Positions 31,562-38,252 of a stretch of DNA of 38,705 nucleotides are shown piece after piece. Location: positions 340,505 through 379,209 of the forward strand of contig NZ_LMPO01000009.1 in assembly GCF_001424385.1 (NCBI RefSeq), in the 5' to 3' direction. This DNA comes from Curtobacterium sp. Leaf183. GTDB taxonomy: Bacteria > Actinomycetota > Actinomycetes > Actinomycetales > Microbacteriaceae. Every line of letters starts with the position of its first letter. Position 1 is the first letter of the stretch. A program made the position numbers and the translations under genes. The notes beneath the pieces are model-generated. The model was given only the letters and a program-made list of their open reading frames with translations, ran no database searches and was not told the DNA's origin.

Positions 31562-31599
31562 CGGGAGGCGCGGTGCCAGCCCGCACCGCGCCTCCCGTC
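31560..31599. terminator. Hairpin terminator between convergent HAD and HD genes
   Basis: Perfect 17-bp arms (GACGGGAGGCGCGGTGC and complement) around CAGCCC, beginning in the HAD stop codon. Only 4 of 40 bases differ from the terminator core at 18335-18374, two of them a compensatory C:G to G:C pair. Confidence 0.85.
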
Positions 31600-31611
31600 G
31601 GTCCTCTGCGC

Positions 31612-32214
31612 TCAGTCGGCCACCGCTGCTGCGAGACGCCGCTCACGGAGCAGGTCGGCGCCGATGCTGTGCGGCGGCGCCGCAGCCGGCGATCGTTCGG
31701 CGTGGTCAGCGATCGCGTCGATGACGGATCGGTCGCCGGCGGGCCGCGGCAGCGCCGTCTGGATCTGCCGGACGGCAGCCGCGTCGAGCCCCTCCGTCTC
31801 TCCGCTCGCATCGACGAACACGCCGCGGTAGGTCAGGTAGGACACGGGGCCACGGCGGTCGGCGATGCCGTGCGACGAGTGCAGGGCGATGGCCTCCCAG
31901 ACCACGTCGACGTCGCCGGCAGGTGCTCCGTGCCGCGTCAGCAGCTCGGCTGCGATGTCCGCACCCTCCACCTCGAACCGCGTCGAACCCGTGGCGAGCG
32001 AGCCGAGGCCGAGGTCGTGCAGGAGACAGGCCGCCAAGACGAGGTCGTCGCGGTGGCCGGCGTCCGTGGTCATGCCGTCCCGCTCTGCGACCAGGCGGGC
32101 ATACAGGTACGTCCGGATGCTGTGGTCCGTCACCCCGGCACGCTCGGTCCCCCGCACGAGCGTGAGCGCCTCGTCGAGCCACGGTGTCGAGGGGAGCGTC
32201 AGATGATCGGTCAT
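31612..32214 (-). CDS. HD-domain hydrolase-like protein
   Basis: A 200-residue metal-dependent protein with the HD fold. Candidate ligands are His31 (VTDHSIRTYLYARL), the His66-Asp67 pair (ACLLHDLGLG), His112 or His115 (AIALHSSHGIAD), and Asp135 (YRGVFVDASG). The motif order, with FEVEGADIAAELLTRHG between, is that of the cyanamide-hydratase-like HD family, in which true members hydrate nitriles or cyanamide and others are phosphohydrolases. The start is fixed by TAGCCT 6 nt upstream. It is divergent from a GlxA-type regulator across 70 bp, which may control it. Confidence 0.83.
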   Translation of the reverse strand: MTDHLTLPSTPWLDEALTLVRGTERAGVTDHSIRTYLYARLVAERDGMTTDAGHRDDLVLAACLLHDLGLGSLATGSTRFEVEGADIAAELLTRHGAPAGDVDVVWEAIALHSSHGIADRRGPVSYLTYRGVFVDASGETEGLDAAAVRQIQTALPRPAGDRSVIDAIADHAERSPAAAPPHSIGADLLRERRLAAAVAD

Positions 32215-32220
32215 GACTCG

Positions 32221-32226
32221 AGGCTA
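32221..32226 (-). promoter_or_regulatory. -10 element of the HD gene (leaderless)
   Basis: TAGCCT on the minus strand, 6 nt before the ATG at 32214. Confidence 0.6.
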
Positions 32227-32272
32227 GGCACCATCGAGAACACCCGACTGTGGCCTGTTGGTCAGGTATCGC

Positions 32273-32278
32273 TACGAT
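32273..32278 (+). promoter_or_regulatory. -10 element of the GlxA-type regulator gene (leaderless)
   Basis: TACGAT, 6 nt before the ATG at 32285; it decides against an upstream GTG at 32258. Confidence 0.6.
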
Positions 32279-32284
32279 CGGGCC

Positions 32285-33226
32285 ATGCACCGGATCGCTC
32301 TGCTGGCACTGCCCGGCGTCTTCCCGCTCGAGTTCGGGGTCGCCGCCCAGGTCTTCACGCCGCAGGCCGGCTACGCCCTGACGCCGGTCACCGTCGCTCC
32401 CCTCTCGTCAGCCGGTGCGACCCTGTCCACCGCTCGCGGGTTGGACGCGCTCCAGGGAGCCGAGACGGTCATCGTGCCTGGGTACCAGGACACGTCGGCC
32501 CCGCTGCCGGACGGGGTCGTCGCGTCGTTGCGGAGCGCGCACGCCCGCGGTGCTCGGCTGGTGTCGTTCTGCTCCGGAGCCTTCGCCCTGGCTGCCGCCG
32601 GCATCCTGGACGGTCGATCGGCCACGACCCACTGGCAGAAGGTCGACGAGCTGCGGGAGCGCCACCCCGCGGTCGACGTGCAGCCCGACCGCCTGTACGT
32701 CGACGACGGCGACGTCCTGACCTCAGCCGGGGTCACCGCCTGCATCGACCTGAGCCTGCACCTGATCCGCCGCGACCACGGTGCCGCGGTGGCCAACGAC
32801 CACGCACGGGCCCTCGTGGCGCCGCCGAGCCGGTCCGGTGGGCAGTTGCAGTACGTCGACCGAGTTCGTCCACGACCCACCGGCCACCGGCTCGACGACC
32901 TGCGCGAGTGGATGTCCCGGGACCTCCGTCGGGCCGTCACGATCGACATGCTGGCGCGCGAGGCCCACGTCTCGCGCCGCACCCTCGCCCGTAGGTTCCG
33001 CGAGGAGACCGGGACCTCGCCGTTGGCGTGGCTCACCGCGGCACGCATCGATCGCGCTCGACAGCTGCTCGAGACGACCGACGACCCCGTGGAGCGCATC
33101 GGCCACGACGTGGGGCTCGGCACGTCCGCGTCGTTCCGCAGCGCCTTCCACCGCCATCTCGGCACGTCGCCGCAGCAGTACCGCGGGACGTTCCGGCACG
33201 ATCGCGGCACGGACCGACGCGACTAG
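32285..33226 (+). CDS. GlxA-type regulator (DJ-1/PfpI domain plus AraC helix-turn-helix)
   Basis: A 313-residue regulator. The N-terminal DJ-1/PfpI-like domain (HRIALLALPGVFPLEFGVAA onward) keeps the nucleophile-elbow cysteine in LVSFCSGAFALAAAG and senses a ligand rather than acting as a protease. The C-terminal AraC domain has both helix-turn-helix units: AVTIDMLAREAHVSRRTLAR and GHDVGLGTSASFRSAFHRHL. It is divergent from the HD-domain gene, its most likely target. Whether it also acts on the three-gene peptide operon that starts 350 bp downstream cannot be said from sequence. Confidence 0.9.
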   Translation: MHRIALLALPGVFPLEFGVAAQVFTPQAGYALTPVTVAPLSSAGATLSTARGLDALQGAETVIVPGYQDTSAPLPDGVVASLRSAHARGARLVSFCSGAFALAAAGILDGRSATTHWQKVDELRERHPAVDVQPDRLYVDDGDVLTSAGVTACIDLSLHLIRRDHGAAVANDHARALVAPPSRSGGQLQYVDRVRPRPTGHRLDDLREWMSRDLRRAVTIDMLAREAHVSRRTLARRFREETGTSPLAWLTAARIDRARQLLETTDDPVERIGHDVGLGTSASFRSAFHRHLGTSPQQYRGTFRHDRGTDRRD

Positions 33227-33500
33227 CGCATCGCGAGAGACGCTGAGCGATCGGTGTCAGCGACAGTCGTCTCCGACCTGGGCGACATCGTAGAGATCGA
33301 CGTGATTCCGGATGGCCCACAGCTGGATGTCGTTTGGTCGTCGGGCGACCAGGAGTTCCCCCGTGCACGCCGTGATGTGCGAGGTCGCGTGGACCTCCTG
33401 TAGCGAAGCGCACGATCATCGCGACCGGTCATCGGGTCGCTGTGCCCGGAGCGGTGGGGACAGGCCGCTGACGTGTCACTGAACTGACCCTCAGGCAGGG
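33227..33500. other. Intergenic region upstream of the peptide operon
   Basis: No supported gene. A 49-codon plus-strand frame (GTG 33254 to TAG 33403) is in frame with the preceding regulator but lacks a ribosome site or -10 element. The promoter and repeats of the next operon begin at 33501. Confidence 0.45.
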
Positions 33501-33542
33501 GTAGACCGAAAGGTCTTGCGGCCGTAGAACGACCGGTCTTAC
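33501..33542 (+). promoter_or_regulatory. Two 19-bp near-repeats upstream of the peptide operon
   Basis: GTAGACCGAAAGGTCTTGC (33501-33519) and GTAGAACGACCGGTCTTAC (33524-33542) match at 15 of 19 positions and start 23 bp apart, about two helical turns. Each has a palindromic core, AGACC/GGTCT or GACCGGTC. They overlap the probable promoter, so they are candidate binding sites of a dimeric regulator. Confidence 0.6.
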
Positions 33543-33545
33543 CGT
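33516..33545 (+). promoter_or_regulatory. Candidate promoter of the peptide operon
   Basis: TTGCGG (33516-33521) and TACCGT (33540-33545) with an 18-bp spacer; the ATG is 29 bp further, after GGAG, so this transcript has a leader. Confidence 0.5.
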
Positions 33546-33574
33546 GGCCGCATCACTCAGAGCGGAGCGAACAC

Positions 33575-34102
33575 ATGACCGTTGTCACGTACTGCGCACT
33601 CCTCCTCATCGGCGGCTACATGCTCATCAGCGGCGTCGTGAAAGTCCGCGACGGCGCCGACATCACCGCCGGCACCATCCACGCGTACAAGTTCATCCCG
33701 CCCCGCCTCGACCGGCCAGCCGCGCTCCTCCTCGCCGCCGCAGAAGTCGGCGCAGGAGCCCTCCTCATCAGCGGTCGGAGCCCTCGCCTCGGCGCCACCG
33801 CAGTCATCGCCCTCCTCGCCACCTACACCGTCGCGCTCAGCAGCGTCCTCCGCCGCGGCATCCACACATCCTGCGGCTGCCACGGGACGCTCTCCACCAG
33901 CGAGGTCCGGCCAGTCCTCATGATCCGCAACGTCACACTCATCGCCATCACCGCCGCGGCCGCTGCGCTCTCACCAGAGGCCACACCGTCCAGCTTCTGG
34001 GCGACCGGCGCCGCCATCGTCCTGGCAGCCATCGCAGGGGTTGCGATGCGCTACCGCAGAACCGCAACACCGATTGAAGGGGAATCGAATGTCCATGTCT
34101 GA
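33575..34102 (+). CDS. MauE/DoxX-like membrane protein with CxC motif
   Basis: A 175-residue protein with four or five membrane helices: ALLLIGGYMLISGVVKVRD, AALLLAAAEVGAGALLISG, LGATAVIALLATYTVALSS, then two after the loop. The loop contains SCGCHG (Cys100, Cys102), the place of the CGCFG motif of MauE, which is needed for disulfide formation in methylamine dehydrogenase. The mau structural genes are absent; instead the next gene, overlapping by 14 bp, encodes a ten-cysteine exported protein, so this protein probably helps make its disulfides or relays electrons. That role is an inference. The ATG at 33575 is preceded by GGAG. First gene of the operon. Confidence 0.78.
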   Translation: MTVVTYCALLLIGGYMLISGVVKVRDGADITAGTIHAYKFIPPRLDRPAALLLAAAEVGAGALLISGRSPRLGATAVIALLATYTVALSSVLRRGIHTSCGCHGTLSTSEVRPVLMIRNVTLIAITAAAAALSPEATPSSFWATGAAIVLAAIAGVAMRYRRTATPIEGESNVHV

Positions 34103-34829
34103 CGACAAGAAGAAGGGGTTCGGACGTCGGCAACTCATCGGGGGTGGGATCGCCGCAGCAGCCGTCGGAGCGCTGTCGACGATGTTCCCCGAACTCGCCA
34201 ACGCCGAAACTCGAACCGCTCGAGGGGTGACCACCCTCAACGACGACGAGTGGTACCTCCAGGAAGCCCAGTCCACCACCGAACTCGACGAGACCACCGC
34301 CAAGCGAAGCGCCGCCGCGCTCACCGCCACCGCGGCCCTCGCACCGTTCGCTGCGCAACACATCGACTCCGCCAAGAACACCACCATCGCCAAGTCCGCC
34401 GTCCGCAAGTACAGGGACGGCCGGACCATCACCGTCACCGGCACCAACCTCAGTGACACCCGCGCTGTCATCAACTGGCAGGAGCACCTCGCAGACGGAT
34501 CCGTCGGACGCTCCGCCACCGCCATGTACGACGTCACCAAGGACGCCGCCACCCTCGTCGGAACTGGTGGAAGCGCGGCAACGATGAAGTCCGTCACCGC
34601 AGCCGCCGGCACCGACGCCGTCACCGCACTCAAGTGCCCCGTCGGCACCTACGCCGTCCGGCTCTGCACCAGCATCGACCTCGCCGGCTTCGGAGCCTGC
34701 TGCGGCGGCTGCGTCGTCGCGTTCGTCGGAAGCCCCATCGCCGGGTTCGTCTGCGCGAGTATCGTCTGCACCTCCTGCTACGTGAAGAACTGCAAGAAGT
34801 GGACCAACACATGCGCAGCGAACCACTGA
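34089..34829 (+). CDS. Tat-exported precursor with ten-cysteine C-terminal domain (halocin C8-like candidate bacteriocin)
   Basis: A 246-residue protein. The N-terminus is a Tat signal: KKKGFGRRQLIGGGIAAAAV with twin Arg13-Arg14, cleavage likely after ANA39. Residues 40-180 are cysteine-free, Thr/Ala-rich and of unknown fold (TITVTGTNLSDTRAVINWQE). From 183 on all ten cysteines occur, at 183, 193, 204, 205, 208, 222, 227, 230, 235 and 242, in a Gly-rich hydrophobic stretch (FGACCGGCVVAFVGSPIAGF, then VCASIVCTSCYVKNCKK). Halocin C8 is likewise cut from the C-terminus of a Tat-exported precursor, holds ten cysteines and has a similar PVAG-x-x-C / IVC pattern; the match is from memory, not a search. 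AGGGGA precedes ATG 34089; ATG 34095 is an alternative. Confidence 0.72.
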   Translation: MSMSDDKKKGFGRRQLIGGGIAAAAVGALSTMFPELANAETRTARGVTTLNDDEWYLQEAQSTTELDETTAKRSAAALTATAALAPFAAQHIDSAKNTTIAKSAVRKYRDGRTITVTGTNLSDTRAVINWQEHLADGSVGRSATAMYDVTKDAATLVGTGGSAATMKSVTAAAGTDAVTALKCPVGTYAVRLCTSIDLAGFGACCGGCVVAFVGSPIAGFVCASIVCTSCYVKNCKKWTNTCAANH

Positions 34830-35062
34830 CCGAGCCCCACCGCCCCTGGTACCAAGAACGGCACCTCCGCGCCTACGCGGCAGCCGTGATCACCGCCCTC
34901 ATCGGCGTGACGTACCTCATCGGAGTACAACACCCAGCGTTCATCGGATGGCTACTGCTCATCGTCGCCGCAGTCGCAGCAATCGACGGGCTCATCTCCC
35001 AGCGGCGCCAGAACACGCGGCCCCGAACCGACTCGCATCAGAGTCGTCAATCACACCTCTGA
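34811..35062 (+). CDS. Small two-helix membrane protein, candidate immunity protein
   Basis: An 83-residue protein whose start overlaps the end of the precursor gene by 19 bp. A polar N-terminus (TEPHRPWYQERHLR) is followed by helix 1 AYAAAVITALIGVTYLIGV, a short turn HPAF, helix 2 IGWLLLIVAAVAAIDGLI, and a basic tail (SQRRQNTRPRTDSHQSRQ). No family recognised. Its size, membrane nature and overlap with the toxin-like gene fit a bacteriocin immunity protein, but in halocin C8 immunity lies in the precursor's own N-terminal part, so that role is only a suggestion. The operon terminator begins 2 nt after its stop codon. Confidence 0.65.
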   Translation: MRSEPLTEPHRPWYQERHLRAYAAAVITALIGVTYLIGVQHPAFIGWLLLIVAAVAAIDGLISQRRQNTRPRTDSHQSRQSHL

Positions 35063-35064
35063 AA

Positions 35065-35110
35065 ACGATGAACCCCGGAGCTCCGGGTGATGAGCTCCGG
35101 GGTTCATCGT
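35065..35110. terminator. Perfect 19-bp-stem terminator of the peptide operon
   Basis: ACGATGAACCCCGGAGCTC and its exact complement around an 8-nt loop, starting 2 nt after the last stop. AAAA precedes the stem, so on the minus strand it is followed by TTTT; it may work in both directions. Confidence 0.85.
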
Positions 35111-35428
35111 GCGATCCGCCTGGCGGCAAGCACCTCCGACGACGAGTGCTACGGCCTGAAGCGCGTCCTCCGCGCGGCGCAGGAGCTGTCTGATCCCAGT
35201 CCCACGTGCTGCCGTACGAACCCGGAGTGACGGACACAACCGCACCGCTCGGCGCGAAACCACGCGAAGCGACCAAACAGGCGCTGTGAACGAAGCACCG
35301 CACGTTCGGGTACAGCGTGGCATCGGCATGCAGCGCGACCGTCGACCGTCTCAGTGGTCGATCGGTGACGGGACAGCACCGAGTAGTCGCGGTGTGGTCG
35401 CGGCTCGCGCATGGTCCCTGGCCCCCGA
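35111..35428. other. Intergenic stretch without a supported gene
   Basis: No ORF with a convincing start and composition on either strand. Nothing further seen. Confidence 0.5.
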
Positions 35429-36256
35429 CTAAGGCTTCGCCCCGTTCCCGAACGACCCGTGCAGCGTCGTCCCGCCGAACGCGGTCCGATCGATCACCGC
35501 GTGCACCCGGGCGAGCGTGGCGTCGTCCGTCGGCGAGAGGCCGATCGTCAGCGAGCCGTAATCGACGCGCATCGTCTGCGGGATGCTCGCCTCGAGTCCG
35601 GTCACGCCCGGGGTGGCGGCGAGCGTGGCCAGCCCAGACGCGATGCCGAGAGCGGTCTCGTCAGAGATCTGCTGGTCGAAGGTGCCCGAGTAGGTGACGC
35701 TGGAGAGGACGTGCTCCGGCCCGGCCGGCACCCGCAGCGTGAGCGTGACGCCGGTCCAGGCGATCCGCTCCGCCATCGCGACCGGAACCGCGGACGCTTC
35801 CGACGGGGTCGCGTCCGGGTCCATCGTGACCACGAAGGCGCTCGAGAACGAGTGCGTCTCGGTCGCGCCGGCCGGGGGCGTAGGACGAGCCGAGGGCGTG
35901 GGCACCGGCGGCAGCCTGGGATCTTCCGGGGAGACTCCGCCGAACGGCGGCGGTGCGGCCGGTCCGGCGTCGCGGTTGTCCCATGCGTCAAGACCAAGGG
36001 GCGTGACGGCGGTTCCGTCCGCGGCGGTGTAGCGCTGGTGCAGCTCGACCCGGCTTGTCGCGCTCGCGACGCCGGGGCTCGCCTGCACGGTGCGGAGCGC
36101 GTCGTCGAGCGTGGACGCGACCTGCGGGTCGAGCTGTGGGACCGCCGCCGCCGTCCTGGTGGAGGAGGCCGTGCCTCCCGGCCCGGCTGCGCACCCCGTG
36201 ACCGAGACGAGCGTGATCACGAGGGCTGCGGTGACGGCGGCGGTTCGCTGGAGCAT
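35429..36256 (-). CDS. Exported lipoprotein of unknown function
   Basis: A 275-residue lipoprotein. The signal peptide MLQRTAAVTAALVITLVSVT ends in the lipobox VTGC, with the lipidated cysteine at 22. The mature protein has a helical segment LDDALRTVQASPGVASATSR, a Pro-rich linker (PPPFGGVSPEDPRLPPVPTP), then alternating strands: SFSSAFVVTMDPDATPSEAS, WTGVTLTLRVPAGPEHVLSS and VDYGSLTIGLSPTDDATLAR. The pattern looks like two related halves that each describe a displacement-type domain, but I know no name. The start at 36256 is supported by TACGGT 6 nt upstream; an in-frame extension to 36298 would bury the signal peptide. Confidence 0.75.
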   Translation of the reverse strand: MLQRTAAVTAALVITLVSVTGCAAGPGGTASSTRTAAAVPQLDPQVASTLDDALRTVQASPGVASATSRVELHQRYTAADGTAVTPLGLDAWDNRDAGPAAPPPFGGVSPEDPRLPPVPTPSARPTPPAGATETHSFSSAFVVTMDPDATPSEASAVPVAMAERIAWTGVTLTLRVPAGPEHVLSSVTYSGTFDQQISDETALGIASGLATLAATPGVTGLEASIPQTMRVDYGSLTIGLSPTDDATLARVHAVIDRTAFGGTTLHGSFGNGAKP

Positions 36257-36262
36257 CTTCCG

Positions 36263-36268
36263 ACCGTA
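36263..36268 (-). promoter_or_regulatory. -10 element of the lipoprotein gene (leaderless)
   Basis: TACGGT on the minus strand, 6 nt before the ATG at 36256. Confidence 0.55.
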
Positions 36269-36410
36269 CGGGCACAGCCGACCCGACGCATCGACCATTC
36301 GACACAGGTCGCGTGAGACGGTGGAGAACCGGGCGCTCTCCGCGAGCAGCCGTCCCCTCTGTCGGCCATAACGAGGGTGGCGTTTCGGGACAATCTGCCA
36401 TGATCATCAG

Positions 36411-36776
36411 GTGGTGAAGTCAATCGAGGCACTGCGGATGCCTCGGCCATGCGAGCGTGCGATCGTCGATGCGCTTGCGGACGTGGCCCAAGGCGAGAGC
36501 ATGCACGCTCTCCGTCAGCAGGCGGCGACGATGCTCGTTGCTGAGAATTGCGGGTGCGGGTGCGGATGTGGAAGCTTCAACGTGTCGTTGACTGGGCCGG
36601 TTCCGGCTGCCGCCGCTGAGGAAGTCCCTCCTTTGGTCAGCAGCGAGCCTGCGATCGAGGTCCTGCCTGTGTTCGGTCACAGCGGCAGGCTGGCGAGCAT
36701 CGAGGTCACCTACTTCCTCGATGAAGCGAGAGGCGTTCCGGCTGCAGCCTCGTTGATGCCGGGGCCGAGCAGCTGA
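36411..36776 (+). CDS. Small hypothetical protein with CGCGCGC motif
   Basis: A 121-residue protein. A helical N-terminus (CERAIVDALADVAQGESMHA, LRQQAATMLVAE) leads to NCGCGCGCGSFNVSL, where Cys47, Cys49, Cys51 and Cys53 alternate with glycine. The C-terminal part, SGRLASIEVTYFLDEARGVP, resembles the end of small actinobacterial proteins that describe a strand-strand-helix module of unknown function. Four alternating cysteines could bind a metal ion; that is an inference. The GTG at 36411 is preceded by CATGAT at 6 nt, a degenerate leaderless -10. Codon third positions look less GC-biased than in the flagellar genes. Confidence 0.68.
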   Translation: MVKSIEALRMPRPCERAIVDALADVAQGESMHALRQQAATMLVAENCGCGCGCGSFNVSLTGPVPAAAAEEVPPLVSSEPAIEVLPVFGHSGRLASIEVTYFLDEARGVPAAASLMPGPSS

Positions 36777-36821
36777 CGCAGAGCCCGCGGAACAACGGGT
36801 TCAAGGCCGCTCAACGATCGA

Positions 36822-37493
36822 CTACCGTACGGGCGGGGCTGCCCAGACCGCTCGGTATCGCCAGAACAGCGAACGTCGCATCTTGATGCCCGGGAGTACT
36901 TGGCGAGCGACCGCGTGAACCTCTTCGAACGTGAGCAGCGGCATCGTCGTCGGCGCCGTCATGCTCTCCGGCGGTTCCACCGCGCGGCGAGGGTGAAGAA
37001 TCACGCCGACGCCGACGTTCAGGAGCAGCGAGGCGATGGACCACGGCAGGTCTCTCGACGTCTCTCGGGCCAGGCCGATGATGACGAGCCGTCCGCCTGG
37101 CCGCAGCATCGAGCGCGCCGCTTCCAGGGCCGGCACCAGCGGAAGATGGTGAAGCGACGCTACGAAGGTCACGAGGTCATGACGCGGCTCATCTCGGATG
37201 GTGAGGTCGAAGCGTTCGTCTCGTACCGTCACGTTGCGGAGGCCGTTGACGTTCATCCGCGCCCTTGCCGCCGCGCGGGCGTCTGGTTCGAGGCCCACGA
37301 CCGTTCCTCCGGACCGCGCGAGCCGCCTCAGCAGTGTGCCGGTCCCGCACCCGACATCGAGCATCGCGGCCCCTCTGCCCACCCGCAGTGCGTGCCAAAG
37401 CACGAACGGCGCGTACGCATCGTTGTGCGACCAAGGATGCTCGTCACTGAACCGCCCCAACTCCGAAAGCAACCGCATCCCCGTCTTGCTCAT
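36822..37493 (-). CDS. Class I SAM-dependent methyltransferase
   Basis: A 223-residue methyltransferase. Motif I is AAMLDVGCGTGTLLRRLARS, motif II the acidic end of VVGLEPDARAAARARM, and DLVTFVASLHHLPLVPALEA then RSMLRPGGRLVIIGLARETS are the later strands of the UbiE/Methyltransf_11 type. The C-terminal part (PLLTFEEVHAVARQVLPGIK, MRRSLFWRYRAVW) is also usual for that group. The acceptor is unknown. The ATG at 37493 is fixed by TACGCT 7 nt upstream, against a longer frame beginning at 37523. Confidence 0.9.
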   Translation of the reverse strand: MSKTGMRLLSELGRFSDEHPWSHNDAYAPFVLWHALRVGRGAAMLDVGCGTGTLLRRLARSGGTVVGLEPDARAAARARMNVNGLRNVTVRDERFDLTIRDEPRHDLVTFVASLHHLPLVPALEAARSMLRPGGRLVIIGLARETSRDLPWSIASLLLNVGVGVILHPRRAVEPPESMTAPTTMPLLTFEEVHAVARQVLPGIKMRRSLFWRYRAVWAAPPVR

Positions 37494-37500
37494 GATCCGC

Positions 37501-37506
37501 AGCGTA
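37501..37506 (-). promoter_or_regulatory. -10 element of the methyltransferase gene (leaderless)
   Basis: TACGCT on the minus strand, 7 nt before the ATG at 37493. Confidence 0.6.
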
Positions 37507-37560
37507 TCCGCGACCAAGAGCATCGAGGCGGATGCAACTGAGTGAGTGGCTCCAAGCCGT

Positions 37561-37592
37561 TCGGTAGCCGGTCGGTAGCCGATCGGCTACCG
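37561..37592. repeat. Palindromic element, copy 1 (with an extra half)
   Basis: The perfect 20-bp palindrome CGGTAGCCGATCGGCTACCG lies at 37573-37592, preceded by another TCGGTAGCCG (37561-37570). It contains the TAG stop codon of the minus-strand kinase gene (37587-37589). Confidence 0.8.
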
Positions 37593-38162
37593 AGACGGTG
37601 CGTAGAGCAGGCCGGCGGTGTCGCGGGGCGTGAACCGCTGCTCGAAGTCTCGTTCGTTCGGCAGCCAGATGTCGTGCCAGAGAGCGTCGTGGCTCCGGCC
37701 GAGGTCCCGGTCTCGGGCGATACCGCGGCGGGCGGCAGTATCGAGGTCGACGTCACCCCAGATGGTCACGTCGAGACTGGGCAGCGCCTCGGGGTGAAAG
37801 AGTCCGATGAGGTCAACGACGAGAGTTGTTGCCTGCGGTAGTGGTTTCTCGGGGCCGAGGGCTCGCCGGGCCCAGTCGTACCGCTGGAATTGGCTGGTTC
37901 GTCCGTCTCGGAACGGTTCCAGCACTGTCAAAACCAGGCGCTTACGATCCACGCCGTCCCAGTCCGAGGAACGGCGGTGTGAACGCGCGGGATCCAGGAA
38001 GTCGTCACCGCGCATCCGCACTGCTTTCGGAAGCGCTGCGGCCAGGCCTCGCGTAAGTGTCGATTTGCCGGACCCGCAGAAGCCGGAGATGCCGACGGTG
38101 ATCGGACGGTCCGAAGCTCGCTCCCGCTCGACAATTTGCTCGAGAACGTCGTCCTGGTTCAT
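37587..38162 (-). CDS. Uridine kinase-like P-loop protein
   Basis: A 191-residue nucleoside-triphosphate-binding protein of the uridine kinase/phosphoribulokinase type. The Walker A motif is in ITVGISGFCGSGKSTLTRGL (GFCGSGKST), followed by VRMRGDDFLDPARSHRRSSD with the acidic DDF that usually binds the substrate, LVVDLIGLFHPEALPSLDVT as the second strand, and the lid region VDLDTAARRGIARDRDLGRS. Substrate unknown. The start is supported by TAACCT 6 nt upstream. Its stop codon lies within a recurring palindrome. Confidence 0.85.
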   Translation of the reverse strand: MNQDDVLEQIVERERASDRPITVGISGFCGSGKSTLTRGLAAALPKAVRMRGDDFLDPARSHRRSSDWDGVDRKRLVLTVLEPFRDGRTSQFQRYDWARRALGPEKPLPQATTLVVDLIGLFHPEALPSLDVTIWGDVDLDTAARRGIARDRDLGRSHDALWHDIWLPNERDFEQRFTPRDTAGLLYAPSR

Positions 38163-38168
38163 CTGGGG

Positions 38169-38174
38169 AGGTTA
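38169..38174 (-). promoter_or_regulatory. -10 element of the uridine kinase-like gene (leaderless)
   Basis: TAACCT on the minus strand, 6 nt before the ATG at 38162. Confidence 0.55.
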
Positions 38175-38177
38175 CAA

Positions 38178-38198
38178 GACGCCCTCGCTGAGGGCGTC
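38178..38198. terminator. Hairpin between divergent genes
   Basis: GACGCCCTC/GAGGGCGTC, perfect 9-bp arms around GCT. It sits just upstream of the kinase gene's -10 element, so it is more likely a protein-binding site or a remnant than a working terminator. Confidence 0.4.
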
Positions 38199-38210
38199 GT
38201 CTCGGGGAGC

Positions 38211-38223
38211 GATCGGCTACCGG
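38211..38223. repeat. Palindromic element, half copy 2
   Basis: GATCGGCTACCGG, identical to the right half of the palindrome at 37573-37592 plus one base, without a matching left half. Confidence 0.55.
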
Positions 38224-38252
38224 ACACCGTCTGACAGCTAGAACCCATCCCA

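Noticed and set aside
33254..33403. 49-codon plus-strand ORF with fairly acidic, protein-like composition.
   Set aside because: No ribosome site or -10 element, and it is simply the continuation of the preceding gene's frame after its stop; possibly decayed coding sequence.
33575..35062. Reading the peptide operon as part of a methylamine utilisation locus.
   Set aside because: MauE-like protein only; no mauA, mauB or mauD, and the partner protein does not resemble methylamine dehydrogenase.
35051..35329. Cys- and Arg-rich minus-strand ORF after the peptide operon, considered as a second peptide gene.
   Set aside because: It runs through the terminator hairpin, has no signal peptide and no start signals.
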